The notes beneath the pieces are model-generated. The model worked only from the letters and a program-made list of their open reading frames with translations, was not told the DNA's origin and made no database searches. A DNA stretch of 64,000 nt, from positions 1-64,000 of the forward strand of contig JAFWZR010000019.1 in NCBI GenBank assembly GCA_017522225.1. The letters run 5' to 3'. The first letter of the stretch is position 1, and the number at the start of each line of letters is the position of its first letter. This DNA is from Clostridia bacterium. GTDB lineage: Bacteria > Bacillota > Clostridia > Oscillospirales > Acutalibacteraceae. A program made the position numbers and the translations under genes. Below, in pieces: positions 1-7,741 of this stretch.

Positions 1-334
1 CCCAATCATCGGGAATGCAATCAGCAAATCTTTCAATGCGTTTTGTGAGAAAAAGAAAGGTACAGTCCTGTCGCTCTTTTATCATAGACCAACATTCATT
101 TCGCCATTCATCTGCTTCTTCTATTAAAAAATCTGTTGAAAAGCAAAGATAAACTATCCCTGCTTTCATTTTGTAGTTTCCGTTTTTTAACCGCTCAATA
201 GGTTTGTAAAAATCTTTTGTTTTTACAATGTCGTTTGTATTAATACCACGTTCGGCATCACCTTTATGAATATAGCAATGCAGACATCCTTCACTGCATT
301 TTTTACAACCTCGCCATGGATTCCACACAGCCAT
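1..334 (-). CDS. DUF5131 family protein (phage Gp37/Gp68-like), C-terminus beyond window edge
   Basis: Reading the minus strand from ATG at 334 gives an open frame of 111 codons with no stop before the window edge. It begins MAVWNPWRGCKKCSEGCLHC, the N-terminal signature of the DUF5131 (Gp37/Gp68) family. Cysteines 10, 13, 17 and 20 are spaced C-x2-C-x3-C-x2-C and contain the C-x3-C-x2-C arrangement of radical-SAM iron-sulfur enzymes. Members occur in phages and in bacterial chromosomes and their reaction is not established. The gene has its own promoter (371-400). No other phage gene is visible, so prophage context cannot be judged. Assignment is by recognised family motif; the molecular function is unknown. 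Confidence 0.8.
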   Translation of the reverse strand, partial: MAVWNPWRGCKKCSEGCLHCYIHKGDAERGINTNDIVKTKDFYKPIERLKNGNYKMKAGIVYLCFSTDFLIEEADEWRNECWSMIKERQDCTFLFLTKRIERFADCIPDDW

Positions 335-370
335 AATAAATATTTCTCCAAATTCTTATTTGTACAAATA

Positions 371-400
371 ATTATACCATCCATACCAAGAGAAGTGCAA
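371..400 (-). promoter_or_regulatory. Sigma-A type promoter of the DUF5131 gene with 16-bp palindrome at its start site
   Basis: On the minus strand TTGCAC (400-395), an 18-bp spacer and TATAAT (376-371). The perfect palindrome TTATTTGTACAAATAA at 356-371 lies directly on the expected transcription start and could be an operator. Confidence 0.55.
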
Positions 401-446
401 TAGTTTTTAGTGCTGTTGCAAGTTGTCAGGGGTGGTGATTTTTATA

Positions 447-550
447 CTCCGTACACTTTTACCCATACGCCGTACACCTTTACCCATACGCCGTACACCT
501 TTTATTTATACTCCGTTAAACGATTACACACTCCGTAAAACTATTACAAT
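447..550. repeat. Degenerate tandem repeat, about five units of 20-22 bp
   Basis: Five consecutive units begin at about 447, 468, 489, 511 and 531. The first two match at almost every position (CCGTACACYTTTACCCATA); the last two keep only CTCCGTWAAAC-x-ATTACA. The period is close to two helical turns. No protein or RNA role is evident. It lies in the intergenic region upstream of the DUF5131 promoter. Confidence 0.65.
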
Positions 551-606
551 TCCACCGGTGGTCTTAAAAACACAAAAAACACTCATTTTCAGAGTGATTT
601 TGGGCA

Positions 607-645
607 TAAAAAAGACCGAAACCCCTATGTTTCAAGGGATTTCGG
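607..645 (-). terminator. Intrinsic terminator behind the tRNA-derived element
   Basis: On the minus strand CCGAAATCCCTT and AGGGGTTTCGG pair around a short loop and are followed by TCTTTTTT. It lies downstream of the duplicated tRNA 3' end, so transcripts that pass the first terminator would stop here. Confidence 0.7.
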
Positions 646-670
646 CTGTATTACCTAAGTTGTACTTAGG

Positions 671-826
671 TGGTCGGAGTGGCGGGACACGGCTTTGCTT
701 CGCAAAACCTGCGTCCTCGGCGACCGTTGCTTCGCAACAGTACCCGCCTCAGACTTCGTTGCTAAAAACAGTCCACCGGACTGTTTTTAGCAACTCACCC
801 TCTTAGGGTTCAAATCTCGCACTTAT
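671..826. repeat. Palindromic tRNA-derived element with a duplicate of the tRNA-Pro 3' end
   Basis: Bases 671-687 are identical to 870-886, the acceptor and T-arm 3' end plus CCA of the tRNA-Pro gene (minus sense). The other end, 806-822, reads GGTTCAAATCTCGCACT on the plus strand, a T-arm-like sequence, so the two ends form an imperfect inverted repeat (AGTGGCGGGA against TCTCGCACT). Inside are small hairpins with TTC loops (694-706 and 726-738) and a perfect 17-bp stem with a 3-base loop (758-774 with 778-794). The sequence looks like a short non-coding mobile or recombinogenic repeat built on tRNA sequence. Family membership cannot be verified without a genome search. Confidence 0.55.
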
Positions 827-867
827 CAAAAACAGAAACGGACAGAACTTGAAGTCCTGTCCGTTTC
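824..867 (-). terminator. Intrinsic terminator of tRNA-Pro
   Basis: An 11-bp perfect stem (GAAACGGACAG at 867-857 on the minus strand, pairing with 845-835) starts two bases after the tRNA CCA and is followed by CTGTTTTTG on the minus strand. Confidence 0.8.
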
Positions 868-869
868 AG

Positions 870-945
870 TGGTCGGAGTGGCGGGATTTGAACCCACGGC
901 CTCTTGGTCCCGAACCAAGCACGCTACCATCTGCGCTACACCCCG
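870..945 (-). tRNA. tRNA-Pro, anticodon CGG
   Basis: The 76-base minus-strand sequence folds as a standard cloverleaf. The acceptor stem is CGGGGTG with CACTCCG, the D-arm carries TGGTAG, the anticodon stem is CTTGG/CCAAG around the loop TTCGGGA, and the T-loop is GTTCAAATC. The anticodon is CGG (plus-strand 910-912), decoding CCG proline codons, with G37 following it as expected for proline tRNAs. CCA is encoded. A promoter (960-988) and a terminator (824-867) make it a single-gene transcription unit. Confidence 0.95.
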
Positions 946-959
946 TTGATTGCTGAATA

Positions 960-988
960 ATTATATACTATATCTTTTGTAAAATCAA
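960..988 (-). promoter_or_regulatory. Promoter of tRNA-Pro
   Basis: Minus strand TTGATT (988-983), 17-bp spacer, TATAAT (965-960), with the tRNA 5' end 15 bases further on. Confidence 0.75.
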
Positions 989-1065
989 GTCTTTTTTGAA
1001 AAAACTTTATCATTATTTACAAATTTTTTTATCGAATCTTGTTTATTTGTTTATTGCAGATTTAC

Positions 1066-1094
1066 TTGCACTTTTTTTGTAAATACATTATAAT
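1066..1094 (+). promoter_or_regulatory. Promoter of the large GLUG/dockerin protein
   Basis: TTGCAC (1066-1071), 17-bp spacer, TATAAT (1089-1094). The start codon follows after a leader of about 60 bases. Confidence 0.75.
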
Positions 1095-1162
1095 ATAATA
1101 GTTAAATTATACTTGGAGAATAGTATCTTTTTATATAGGCTTTTCAGAAGGAGTTGTTGACT

Positions 1163-4100
1163 GTGAAACGCAGAATACTTTCAATTATTGTTACTTTAAT
1201 GTTGACTATGGGAGTGGTTTATCCGGCTTTAACGGTCGCCACTAATGCTGCAATATGGGGAGGTACAGCAGTAATCCCGTCGCTTTTGGGAGATGTATAT
1301 CAGATTGCTACTGCGGAGAATCTTGCGTGGTTTGCAAACGCGGTAAACTCGGGTAATACGGGAATTAACGCTATTCTTACTGCAGATATACAACTCAATG
1401 AAACAGGTGCAGCCGATCACGAGTGGACTCCTATCGGTACGATTGACAATCCTTTTGAGGGTATTTTTGACGGTGCAGGTTATACGGTCAGCGGACTTTA
1501 CATAAACTCAACAGAAAACTACATCGGTCTTTTCGGAGTGGTTAACGATACAACGGATTCTGACACAATCAGCGTAACTCCTGAGTTTATCGAACAGTCG
1601 AGAACTGTTCGTGTCAAGAATCTTAAGGTTACTGATGCCAACGTAACAGGTAATCAGAATGTCGGCGGTATTGTCGGTTACAGTATCGGCGGCGGCATCA
1701 AGGATTGTTATTTCTCAGGTTCCGTAACAGGCACCTTTAACAGCGTCGGCGGTGTGCTTGGTTGGGGTAGCTCCCAGACTGTTGTTGCAAGATGTCAGAC
1801 CACAGGTACAGTTACAGGTAAGCAGCGTACAGGCGGTATTGTCGGATACTGCAGCAGTAATACTGTTGTATCAAAGTGTTACAGCGATGCTTCTATAAAG
1901 GGTACGCAGAATGTCGGCGGTATTGTCGGCACTCTGGCGGGCAGCAACCTTGTGGGTTGCTTCTTTCTCGGTGAAGTTACTGCAGATAATGCTGTCGGCG
2001 GAATAGTAGGTTACACTACTGTTAGTCTTATCCGCGGCGTTTATGCAATTCCGATTATTACAAGTGCAGGCACACAAAAGGGCGGTGCTGTCGGTAAGGT
2101 TTTCGGCGGTGATTACACAAGTATTTTCTACTGCTACGAAACAGCTCACTGTGACGGACCTCTCGGTATTGCAAGAACGGTTGAAGAAATGCAGACCTCA
2201 GGCTTTGTAAGAGAGCTTAACAAGGCAATGGTTTATTTCTCCTTTGACTATACAAACATAAACAATGGTTATCCCGTGCTTGTCTGGATGCTTGAAACAG
2301 ATGTATGGACAGGTGAAATGGAAATTCCTTCACAGAATGATTCTGGTATTTATCTTATTTATACACCGGCAGAGCTTGCGTGGTTTGCGGCTCTTGTAAA
2401 CGGAACTGTCCCGGGAATAGACGCTAACCCTGCTGCAAGCGCAGAGGTTAAGAATGATCTTCTTTTCAACATCAATGTTTATGACGATTCATTCGGTCTC
2501 AGAGAATGGACTCCTATCGGAAATCTCGAGCATCCCTATACAGGTAAATTTATAGGTAACGGATTTAATATTGCGGGTATTTATACAACTGCAACAGCAG
2601 GTGACAACGGTAATAACGTCGGTTTTTTCGGATATGTCGGAAAGGGCGCTGAAATAGATAATTTCCTTGTTATTGACGGTCTTATCTGCGGTGTAGAGAA
2701 TGTCGGCGGTGTTGCAGGCTTTGTCAATGGCGGTAAGATTGTTAATGCTGTATGTGCAAGTGAGGTTCGCGGTGACAAGGCTGTCGGCGGTGTTGCAGGT
2801 AACATCCTTGGCGGAGCAACCGTTCACTCCTGCGGTATGATCGGTTCAATTAACGGAACAAATGTTACAGATGAGCTTTCATTCCTTATGAATGTCGGTG
2901 GTGTTGTAGGCTACAACAACCGTTCAACTATTGAAAGAAGCTTCTGCTATGCAAATATCAATGCCCCCGATGCACGAAATGTCGGCGGTATTGTAGGTAA
3001 TAACGGTGTCGGAACAATCAAGAATAGCTATAGTACATCAACTGTTGTCGGTAACACGCTTTGCGGTGGTATTGTGGGTAACAATAATAACGGCACAGTA
3101 CAGAAGTGCTACACAGCAGGTAAAATAACTGCATTTTCACAGTCAGGTATCGCATTCGGTCAGACTTCAGGTGCAAATGTTTCGGAGTGTTACTACGATT
3201 CTGCATATCTGACTATTGCCAATACAATTGCTGGTGCAACAGCAAAAACAACTGAAGAAATGTCCGGTACACGAGCAATTTCAGGTATGGGACTTTCCAC
3301 GGGTGAGTGGAGATTCCTTAACGATGACGACTATTTCTATTACTATCCGCAGATTAATACAATGGCTTACTCTGCGTCCAGAACAATCCGTACAACATCG
3401 AAGGAGAGCGTAAAGCGAGTTCAGTCACAGTATGTTGCAAGAGTTGAGATTGACGGACGAATTGATACATACTATGAAACCCTTTCCGCTGCACTTGATT
3501 ATGCATCAACAACAGAGTCATCAGTTTTGCCTACTGTTTATCTTGTACGCGATGCCGAGCTTTCACAGACTCTTGTTGTTTCATCACAAATCGGTATTTT
3601 TGCCGATAACGGCGCTTCGCTTAAAAGAGCGGCAGGATTTACAGGAACGATGATTAATGTTACAGGCAACCTTACACTCGGCTCGTCTGTATACGGCGAT
3701 GATGATGCTCCGGGCTTCCGTTTTGACGGTAATCAGATTGAGGGCGTTGCGTCAGGCGTTACGGTGCAGAAGGGTGCAACACTTAACATTGAATCAGGTG
3801 TTGAGATTGTAGGCTTCAACACAGTTTCACTTGCAACCGCTACCGTAAGAGGTGCTGTTATCAGCACAGTAGGCGGTAAGATCAATGTTAACGGAGGTAT
3901 CTTCAACGGTAATGTTTCAAAAACCGTTGGCGGTGCGATTTATAACGAAGACGGTGAAGTCAATATCAAGGGTGGTATCTTCAAGAACAACGAAGCTACC
4001 CAGGGCTCGGCAATATATAACAATGACGGTACTGTTAATATTACAGGCGGTACATTTACAGGCAATATTGCAAGAGATTCAGGCGGTGCGTGTGCAACAT

Positions 4101-6100
4101 ACGGCCTTTACGGCAAGATTATTGTTTCAGACAGTGCAGTGTTCAATGCAAACCAGTCCACAAACGGCGGTGCAATCAGTGCTAACTACTACGGTGCTAT
4201 CGAAATCAACGGTGGTACATTCACAGGCAACGTTGCTTATGCTGCGGGCGGTGCTATTTATGTTCCCGAGGCAACAAGTGTAACCATCACAAAGTGCTAT
4301 ATCGCTGAAAATGTTTCAAATCATACACAGGGCGGAGCTATATACAGTGCAGGCACCTTTATTATGAAGGGTGAAGCACAGATTGATTCCACAAACGATG
4401 TATATCTTAAGAAAAACGCTTATATCACAATAACCGAACAGTTGAGCTGTTCAGGATATGCGGCTATCTTAACTCCTGAGGCTTACAGCGAGGGTCAGCA
4501 GGTACTCAACGGTGCGGTAATGGGTACAAGTTTTGCAAAATTCGGCTTGGCAAACACAAACTGGTATATCCTTGCAAACGGTAAGATGACAAGCCTTGCC
4601 ACAACGACGGTAGCAATGGTTAGTAAAAATAACGCATATTCTGTTCCGTTCACGTCACTTTATGATGCTTTTGAATCTGTAGGCGAGGGTGAAGAGGCTA
4701 ACATTACCGTTGTTGCAAACAACTCGGTTACTAAGCCGATCACCGTAAGAGGTGACATTACTCTTACCTGCGATGAAGAGACCTTTGTTACAATGCGCGG
4801 CGGTGCGTTTACGGGAATTATGTTTGACATTCAGTCAGGTGCAAAGCTTCGCTTGGGTGATACTGTTGAAAACGTTAAACAGCAGGCACAGTCTGATTAT
4901 GCTACAGGTACACGCACAACAGGTCAGATGATTCTTGACGGCGGTTACGGCCATACCGAGGTTATCGGTGCAGCGGCAATCAATGTTCAGTCAGGTGCAG
5001 AATTGCATTTTTACGATGATGCTATTATCCAGAACTTTAACAACGCAACTACAAGTGTAATCACCGTATCGGGTACTATGTATATGTACGGCGGTACAAT
5101 CTGCGACAATATCTCAACATACGGCGGTGCGATATATGTCAAGTCTTCAGGACATGTAAGTCTTTCGGGCGGTGTAATTTACGGTAATACTGACAAAAAC
5201 GGCGCTGAAGCAATTTACTCTGAGGGTAAGGTAACACGAAACATCCGTACGTATAATTACTATTACAGTGAGCCTATCTATAAGTTAGATGACGAAGGTA
5301 ATTATGTCCTTAACGGTGCAGGTGATAAGATTATCGAATCATATAAGGATCCTATCCTTTACTCAACAGTCAGCACAGATGTGTTTATCAGGCAGGGTGA
5401 CAAGGTTTACCTTAAAAACAACCTTATGTACTTAGGCGAAGATTCGCAGGACATTCAGCTGATGGGCTTAAGTAATATTCCGACGGAAAATACCATGGTA
5501 ATGAAGCCGATGACACTTGATTTTGAAACTTATACTCTCGGTTCGGTTATTCTTACGGGTACTAAGGTCACAACATATTACACTGCATTTGAAACGGCAG
5601 AGTTCGGTTATTTCATTCAGAGTAACGGAACACTCGGTCTTAACAAGCTTGTTCCTAAGGCAAAATCAGGGCTTGTGATTGACAGAGAAAAGGATCTGAT
5701 TTCAGGTTTTGACCTTGATGATATGACAGTCGGCAATTATATTTCAGATTTTGAAAACAGCTCGTCTTCAATCCGTTTCTACGATAAGAACGGTAAGGTT
5801 TTAAGAAACACTTTTGAAATCACAACAGGCTGCTACATTCAGCTGCGTGACAGTAACTCAAATGTGATCGATACCGTTAAGATTGTGGTTTACGGTGATG
5901 TTAATTGTGACTATATAATTGACGGTCAGGATTCCGTGCTTATCAGCTCAATTGCAGGTGGCTTGCTTACATCGGAAAATGCCGAAAGCGCTGTGCTTGA
6001 GGCGGCAGATGTCAACTTTGACGGTAAGGTTACCTCGATTGATGCAGAGCATACCGATATGAGCGGTCTGTACCTGCAGACAATCGGTCAGAATAAATAA
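1163..6100 (+). CDS. Large secreted GLUG / parallel beta-helix protein with C-terminal dockerin
   Basis: This 1645-residue protein has an N-terminal signal peptide (KRRILSIIVTLMLTMGVVYPAL) and no membrane anchor. Two blocks of GLUG repeats (GGIVGY, GGVVGY and similar, with CY-x2-G) span roughly residues 30-380 and 390-760, each opened by a WFANAVN/WFAALVN and WTPIG-FIGLFG-like module. Two beta-helix blocks with GGAIY units follow (about 880-1120 and 1330-1410). The end (about 1585-1640) is a type I dockerin with two calcium loops, DVNCDYIIDGQD and DVNFDGKVTSID. It should therefore dock onto a cohesin or act as a surface adhesin. I start at GTG 1163, nine bases after AAGGAG; upstream TTG codons abut the ribosome binding site. 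The gene is monocistronic, with its own promoter and terminator. Confidence 0.85.
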   Translation: MKRRILSIIVTLMLTMGVVYPALTVATNAAIWGGTAVIPSLLGDVYQIATAENLAWFANAVNSGNTGINAILTADIQLNETGAADHEWTPIGTIDNPFEGIFDGAGYTVSGLYINSTENYIGLFGVVNDTTDSDTISVTPEFIEQSRTVRVKNLKVTDANVTGNQNVGGIVGYSIGGGIKDCYFSGSVTGTFNSVGGVLGWGSSQTVVARCQTTGTVTGKQRTGGIVGYCSSNTVVSKCYSDASIKGTQNVGGIVGTLAGSNLVGCFFLGEVTADNAVGGIVGYTTVSLIRGVYAIPIITSAGTQKGGAVGKVFGGDYTSIFYCYETAHCDGPLGIARTVEEMQTSGFVRELNKAMVYFSFDYTNINNGYPVLVWMLETDVWTGEMEIPSQNDSGIYLIYTPAELAWFAALVNGTVPGIDANPAASAEVKNDLLFNINVYDDSFGLREWTPIGNLEHPYTGKFIGNGFNIAGIYTTATAGDNGNNVGFFGYVGKGAEIDNFLVIDGLICGVENVGGVAGFVNGGKIVNAVCASEVRGDKAVGGVAGNILGGATVHSCGMIGSINGTNVTDELSFLMNVGGVVGYNNRSTIERSFCYANINAPDARNVGGIVGNNGVGTIKNSYSTSTVVGNTLCGGIVGNNNNGTVQKCYTAGKITAFSQSGIAFGQTSGANVSECYYDSAYLTIANTIAGATAKTTEEMSGTRAISGMGLSTGEWRFLNDDDYFYYYPQINTMAYSASRTIRTTSKESVKRVQSQYVARVEIDGRIDTYYETLSAALDYASTTESSVLPTVYLVRDAELSQTLVVSSQIGIFADNGASLKRAAGFTGTMINVTGNLTLGSSVYGDDDAPGFRFDGNQIEGVASGVTVQKGATLNIESGVEIVGFNTVSLATATVRGAVISTVGGKINVNGGIFNGNVSKTVGGAIYNEDGEVNIKGGIFKNNEATQGSAIYNNDGTVNITGGTFTGNIARDSGGACATYGLYGKIIVSDSAVFNANQSTNGGAISANYYGAIEINGGTFTGNVAYAAGGAIYVPEATSVTITKCYIAENVSNHTQGGAIYSAGTFIMKGEAQIDSTNDVYLKKNAYITITEQLSCSGYAAILTPEAYSEGQQVLNGAVMGTSFAKFGLANTNWYILANGKMTSLATTTVAMVSKNNAYSVPFTSLYDAFESVGEGEEANITVVANNSVTKPITVRGDITLTCDEETFVTMRGGAFTGIMFDIQSGAKLRLGDTVENVKQQAQSDYATGTRTTGQMILDGGYGHTEVIGAAAINVQSGAELHFYDDAIIQNFNNATTSVITVSGTMYMYGGTICDNISTYGGAIYVKSSGHVSLSGGVIYGNTDKNGAEAIYSEGKVTRNIRTYNYYYSEPIYKLDDEGNYVLNGAGDKIIESYKDPILYSTVSTDVFIRQGDKVYLKNNLMYLGEDSQDIQLMGLSNIPTENTMVMKPMTLDFETYTLGSVILTGTKVTTYYTAFETAEFGYFIQSNGTLGLNKLVPKAKSGLVIDREKDLISGFDLDDMTVGNYISDFENSSSSIRFYDKNGKVLRNTFEITTGCYIQLRDSNSNVIDTVKIVVYGDVNCDYIIDGQDSVLISSIAGGLLTSENAESAVLEAADVNFDGKVTSIDAEHTDMSGLYLQTIGQNK

Positions 6101-6110
6101 AATGAAAAAT

Positions 6111-6145
6111 TAAGCCGTCTTATAACAAGGCGGCTTAATAATTAT
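6111..6145 (+). terminator. Probable terminator after the GLUG/dockerin gene
   Basis: An 11-bp stem (one G-T pair) TAAGCCGTCTT/AAGGCGGCTTA with loop ATAAC; the T tract is weak (AATAATTATT), so some read-through into thiN is possible. Confidence 0.5.
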
Positions 6146-6161
6146 TGAAAGGCAGATTAAA

Positions 6162-6773
6162 ATGGGAATTTGCTATATTGTAGCGGCAGGGGATATGTAT
6201 GGCACGCTGCCGATGACTACCGATGATGATATGATAATTGCCGCGGATGCAGGCTTGCTTCATCTTGAAAAATCGGGAATTGAACCCGATGTTTTGCTCG
6301 GTGATTTCGATTCAATGGATTTACCCGAGGACAGGGAAGCTATCGTTTATCCTGTCCGCAAGGATGATACGGATACAATTCTTGCCGTAAAGCTCGGCTT
6401 GCAAAAAGGGTATACGGAATTTGTGATTTACGGCGGACTTGGCGGTAAACGCACAGACCATACTGTTGCGAACATCCAAACTCTTGCTTATATCGCGCAA
6501 AACGGTGGCAGGGGAACCCTGGTAGGTAACGGTGAATGCTTCACACTTATCCGTGACAGTGAGCTCGTTATTGAGTCCGGAGAAGGCAAAAACTTTTCTG
6601 TTTTTGCTTACGCAGGCAAGGCGGAGGGCGTAACGATTGAAGGCTCACATTATGATGTAAAAAACGCAGAGCTTACGCCGTTCTTCCCGCTTGGAGTAAG
6701 CAATAAATCCAAAGAAAAAGCTGTAAAAATAAAAGTTAAAAAAGGCTGTCTTCTGATAGTCTGCAACAAATAA
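6162..6773 (+). CDS. thiN: Thiamine pyrophosphokinase (thiamine diphosphokinase)
   Basis: This enzyme transfers pyrophosphate from ATP to thiamine to make thiamine diphosphate in the cytoplasm. The 203-residue length fits the ThiN/TPK family. Motifs in order are AADAG (27-31), LGDFDS (46-51, metal and nucleotide binding), KDDTD (67-71) and GGLGGKRTDHTVANI (91-105, the substrate pocket). The start follows GAAAGG. There is no TPP riboswitch in the short upstream gap, as expected for a salvage enzyme. The upstream hairpin is weak and the terminator behind it is strong and shared with the convergent prmA. Confidence 0.9.
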   Translation: MGICYIVAAGDMYGTLPMTTDDDMIIAADAGLLHLEKSGIEPDVLLGDFDSMDLPEDREAIVYPVRKDDTDTILAVKLGLQKGYTEFVIYGGLGGKRTDHTVANIQTLAYIAQNGGRGTLVGNGECFTLIRDSELVIESGEGKNFSVFAYAGKAEGVTIEGSHYDVKNAELTPFFPLGVSNKSKEKAVKIKVKKGCLLIVCNK

Positions 6774-6804
6774 AAACGGGTTGCTTTACGCAACCCATTT
6801 TTTT
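6771..6804. terminator. Bidirectional terminator between thiN and prmA
   Basis: Stem GGGTTGC/GCAACCC (6778-6784, 6790-6796) flanked by AAAAA on the left and TTTTTTT on the right, serving both convergent genes. Confidence 0.8.
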
Positions 6805-7729
6805 ATTTCTTAAGCTTGGTTTCAAAGCACAACCAACCGCAGCTCTCATGTCTGCCGATTACTTCAAAACCGTATTTGTCAAAGGCATCAAGAACATCCT
6901 GCTCTCTTGTGTCGATGATTCCCGATGTGATATATACACCGTCATCCTTGAGGAATTTGCCCACATTTTTTGTGAACATAACGATGATGTCAGCAACAAT
7001 GTTTGCTACAACAACGTCATACTTACCGCTGACCTTATCCGTGAGGTTTCCTTCCAAAACAGTGAACTTCGGCTCTGCAAAACCGTTGATGTCTCCGTTC
7101 TCTCTTGCGGTTTTAACCGCGAGAGCATCAATATCAACACCCGTTGCACTCTTAGCACCGAGCAGAAGACCTGCGATACCGAGAATACCGCTGCCGCAAC
7201 CGATGTCAAGCAGCTCTATATCGGGATTGATATGCTTTTCAAGAGTCTCAAGGCAGAGTCTTGTTGTATCGTGACCGCCGCTGCCGAATGCAAGACCGGG
7301 CTCGATGCTCAGAACAGTTCTTCCCTCAGCATCGTATTCATCTTCCCATACAGGACGGATAAGAAGCTTTTCACCGACAGGCATCGGCTTGAAGTATTCC
7401 TTCCAGTTGTTTTCCCAATCCTGATTTCTGCAAATGGAAAGGTCAATTTCGTGCTCAATTTTTTCTGCGTTGTAACGCTCAGAAAGGAACGCAACCGCCT
7501 CAGCAGGATTTTCCTCGGGTGAAATGTAAATGTGAACAACAGCCTTGTCTCTGTCCTTTTTTAACAGATCCTCGTCTATAAGGTCGATGTGTGCAATCTC
7601 CCACGCCGCCTCTTCAAGGTCGCTGTAATCTTCAATATAAATACCGTAGGGGACAACCATCTGTGCAATGTCTCCCGCCTTGTCAACGTCCTTTGCTCTC
7701 ACGTTGATTTTAACTTCTGTCCAATCCAT
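6803..7729 (-). CDS. prmA: Ribosomal protein L11 methyltransferase
   Basis: PrmA trimethylates lysine and N-terminal amino groups of ribosomal protein L11 using S-adenosylmethionine. The 308-residue protein has the PrmA N-terminal substrate-recognition region, then the family signature PGLAFGSGGHDTT (144-156), the SAM-binding motif DIGCGSG (175-181) and GVDIDALAV (197-205), and the NIVAD-type loop. Length matches the family. It begins at ATG 7729 after GAGG and lies 12 bases behind yhaM, so the two are probably one transcript read from the yhaM side. Confidence 0.93.
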   Translation of the reverse strand: MDWTEVKINVRAKDVDKAGDIAQMVVPYGIYIEDYSDLEEAAWEIAHIDLIDEDLLKKDRDKAVVHIYISPEENPAEAVAFLSERYNAEKIEHEIDLSICRNQDWENNWKEYFKPMPVGEKLLIRPVWEDEYDAEGRTVLSIEPGLAFGSGGHDTTRLCLETLEKHINPDIELLDIGCGSGILGIAGLLLGAKSATGVDIDALAVKTARENGDINGFAEPKFTVLEGNLTDKVSGKYDVVVANIVADIIVMFTKNVGKFLKDDGVYITSGIIDTREQDVLDAFDKYGFEVIGRHESCGWLCFETKLKK

Positions 7730-7741
7730 ATTTTAATAACC

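Larger units (their letters stand above)
335..869. other. Gene-free stretch of 535 bases holding a tandem repeat, two terminators and a tRNA-derived palindromic element
   Basis: Between the DUF5131 start and tRNA-Pro there is no convincing gene. An open frame at 423-806 exists only because a ~21-bp repeat translates as LPIRRTP units and then runs through hairpin sequence; it has no ribosome binding site. The repeats and hairpins are listed separately. Confidence 0.7.

Noticed and set aside
1-334. A prophage at the left edge
   Set aside because: Only one gene with a phage-associated domain is visible; no integrase, capsid or lysis gene is in the window.
423-806. A 127-codon open frame over the tandem repeat and the tRNA-derived element
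   Set aside because: It has no ribosome binding site, its protein starts with repeats caused by the DNA tandem array (LPIRRTP), and it runs through perfect hairpins and the tRNA 3' end copy.
3885-4283. Open frames in other phases inside the large GLUG gene, and many similar ones elsewhere
   Set aside because: Repetitive coding sequence of the real gene keeps other frames open; they lack start signals and any recognisable domain.
6101-6161. A TPP riboswitch ahead of thiN
   Set aside because: The gap is 61 bases and is mostly a terminator hairpin.
6816-7522. Plus-strand frames of over 150 codons opposite prmA
   Set aside because: They are antisense shadows of prmA, whose own motifs are complete; no ribosome binding site or domain.
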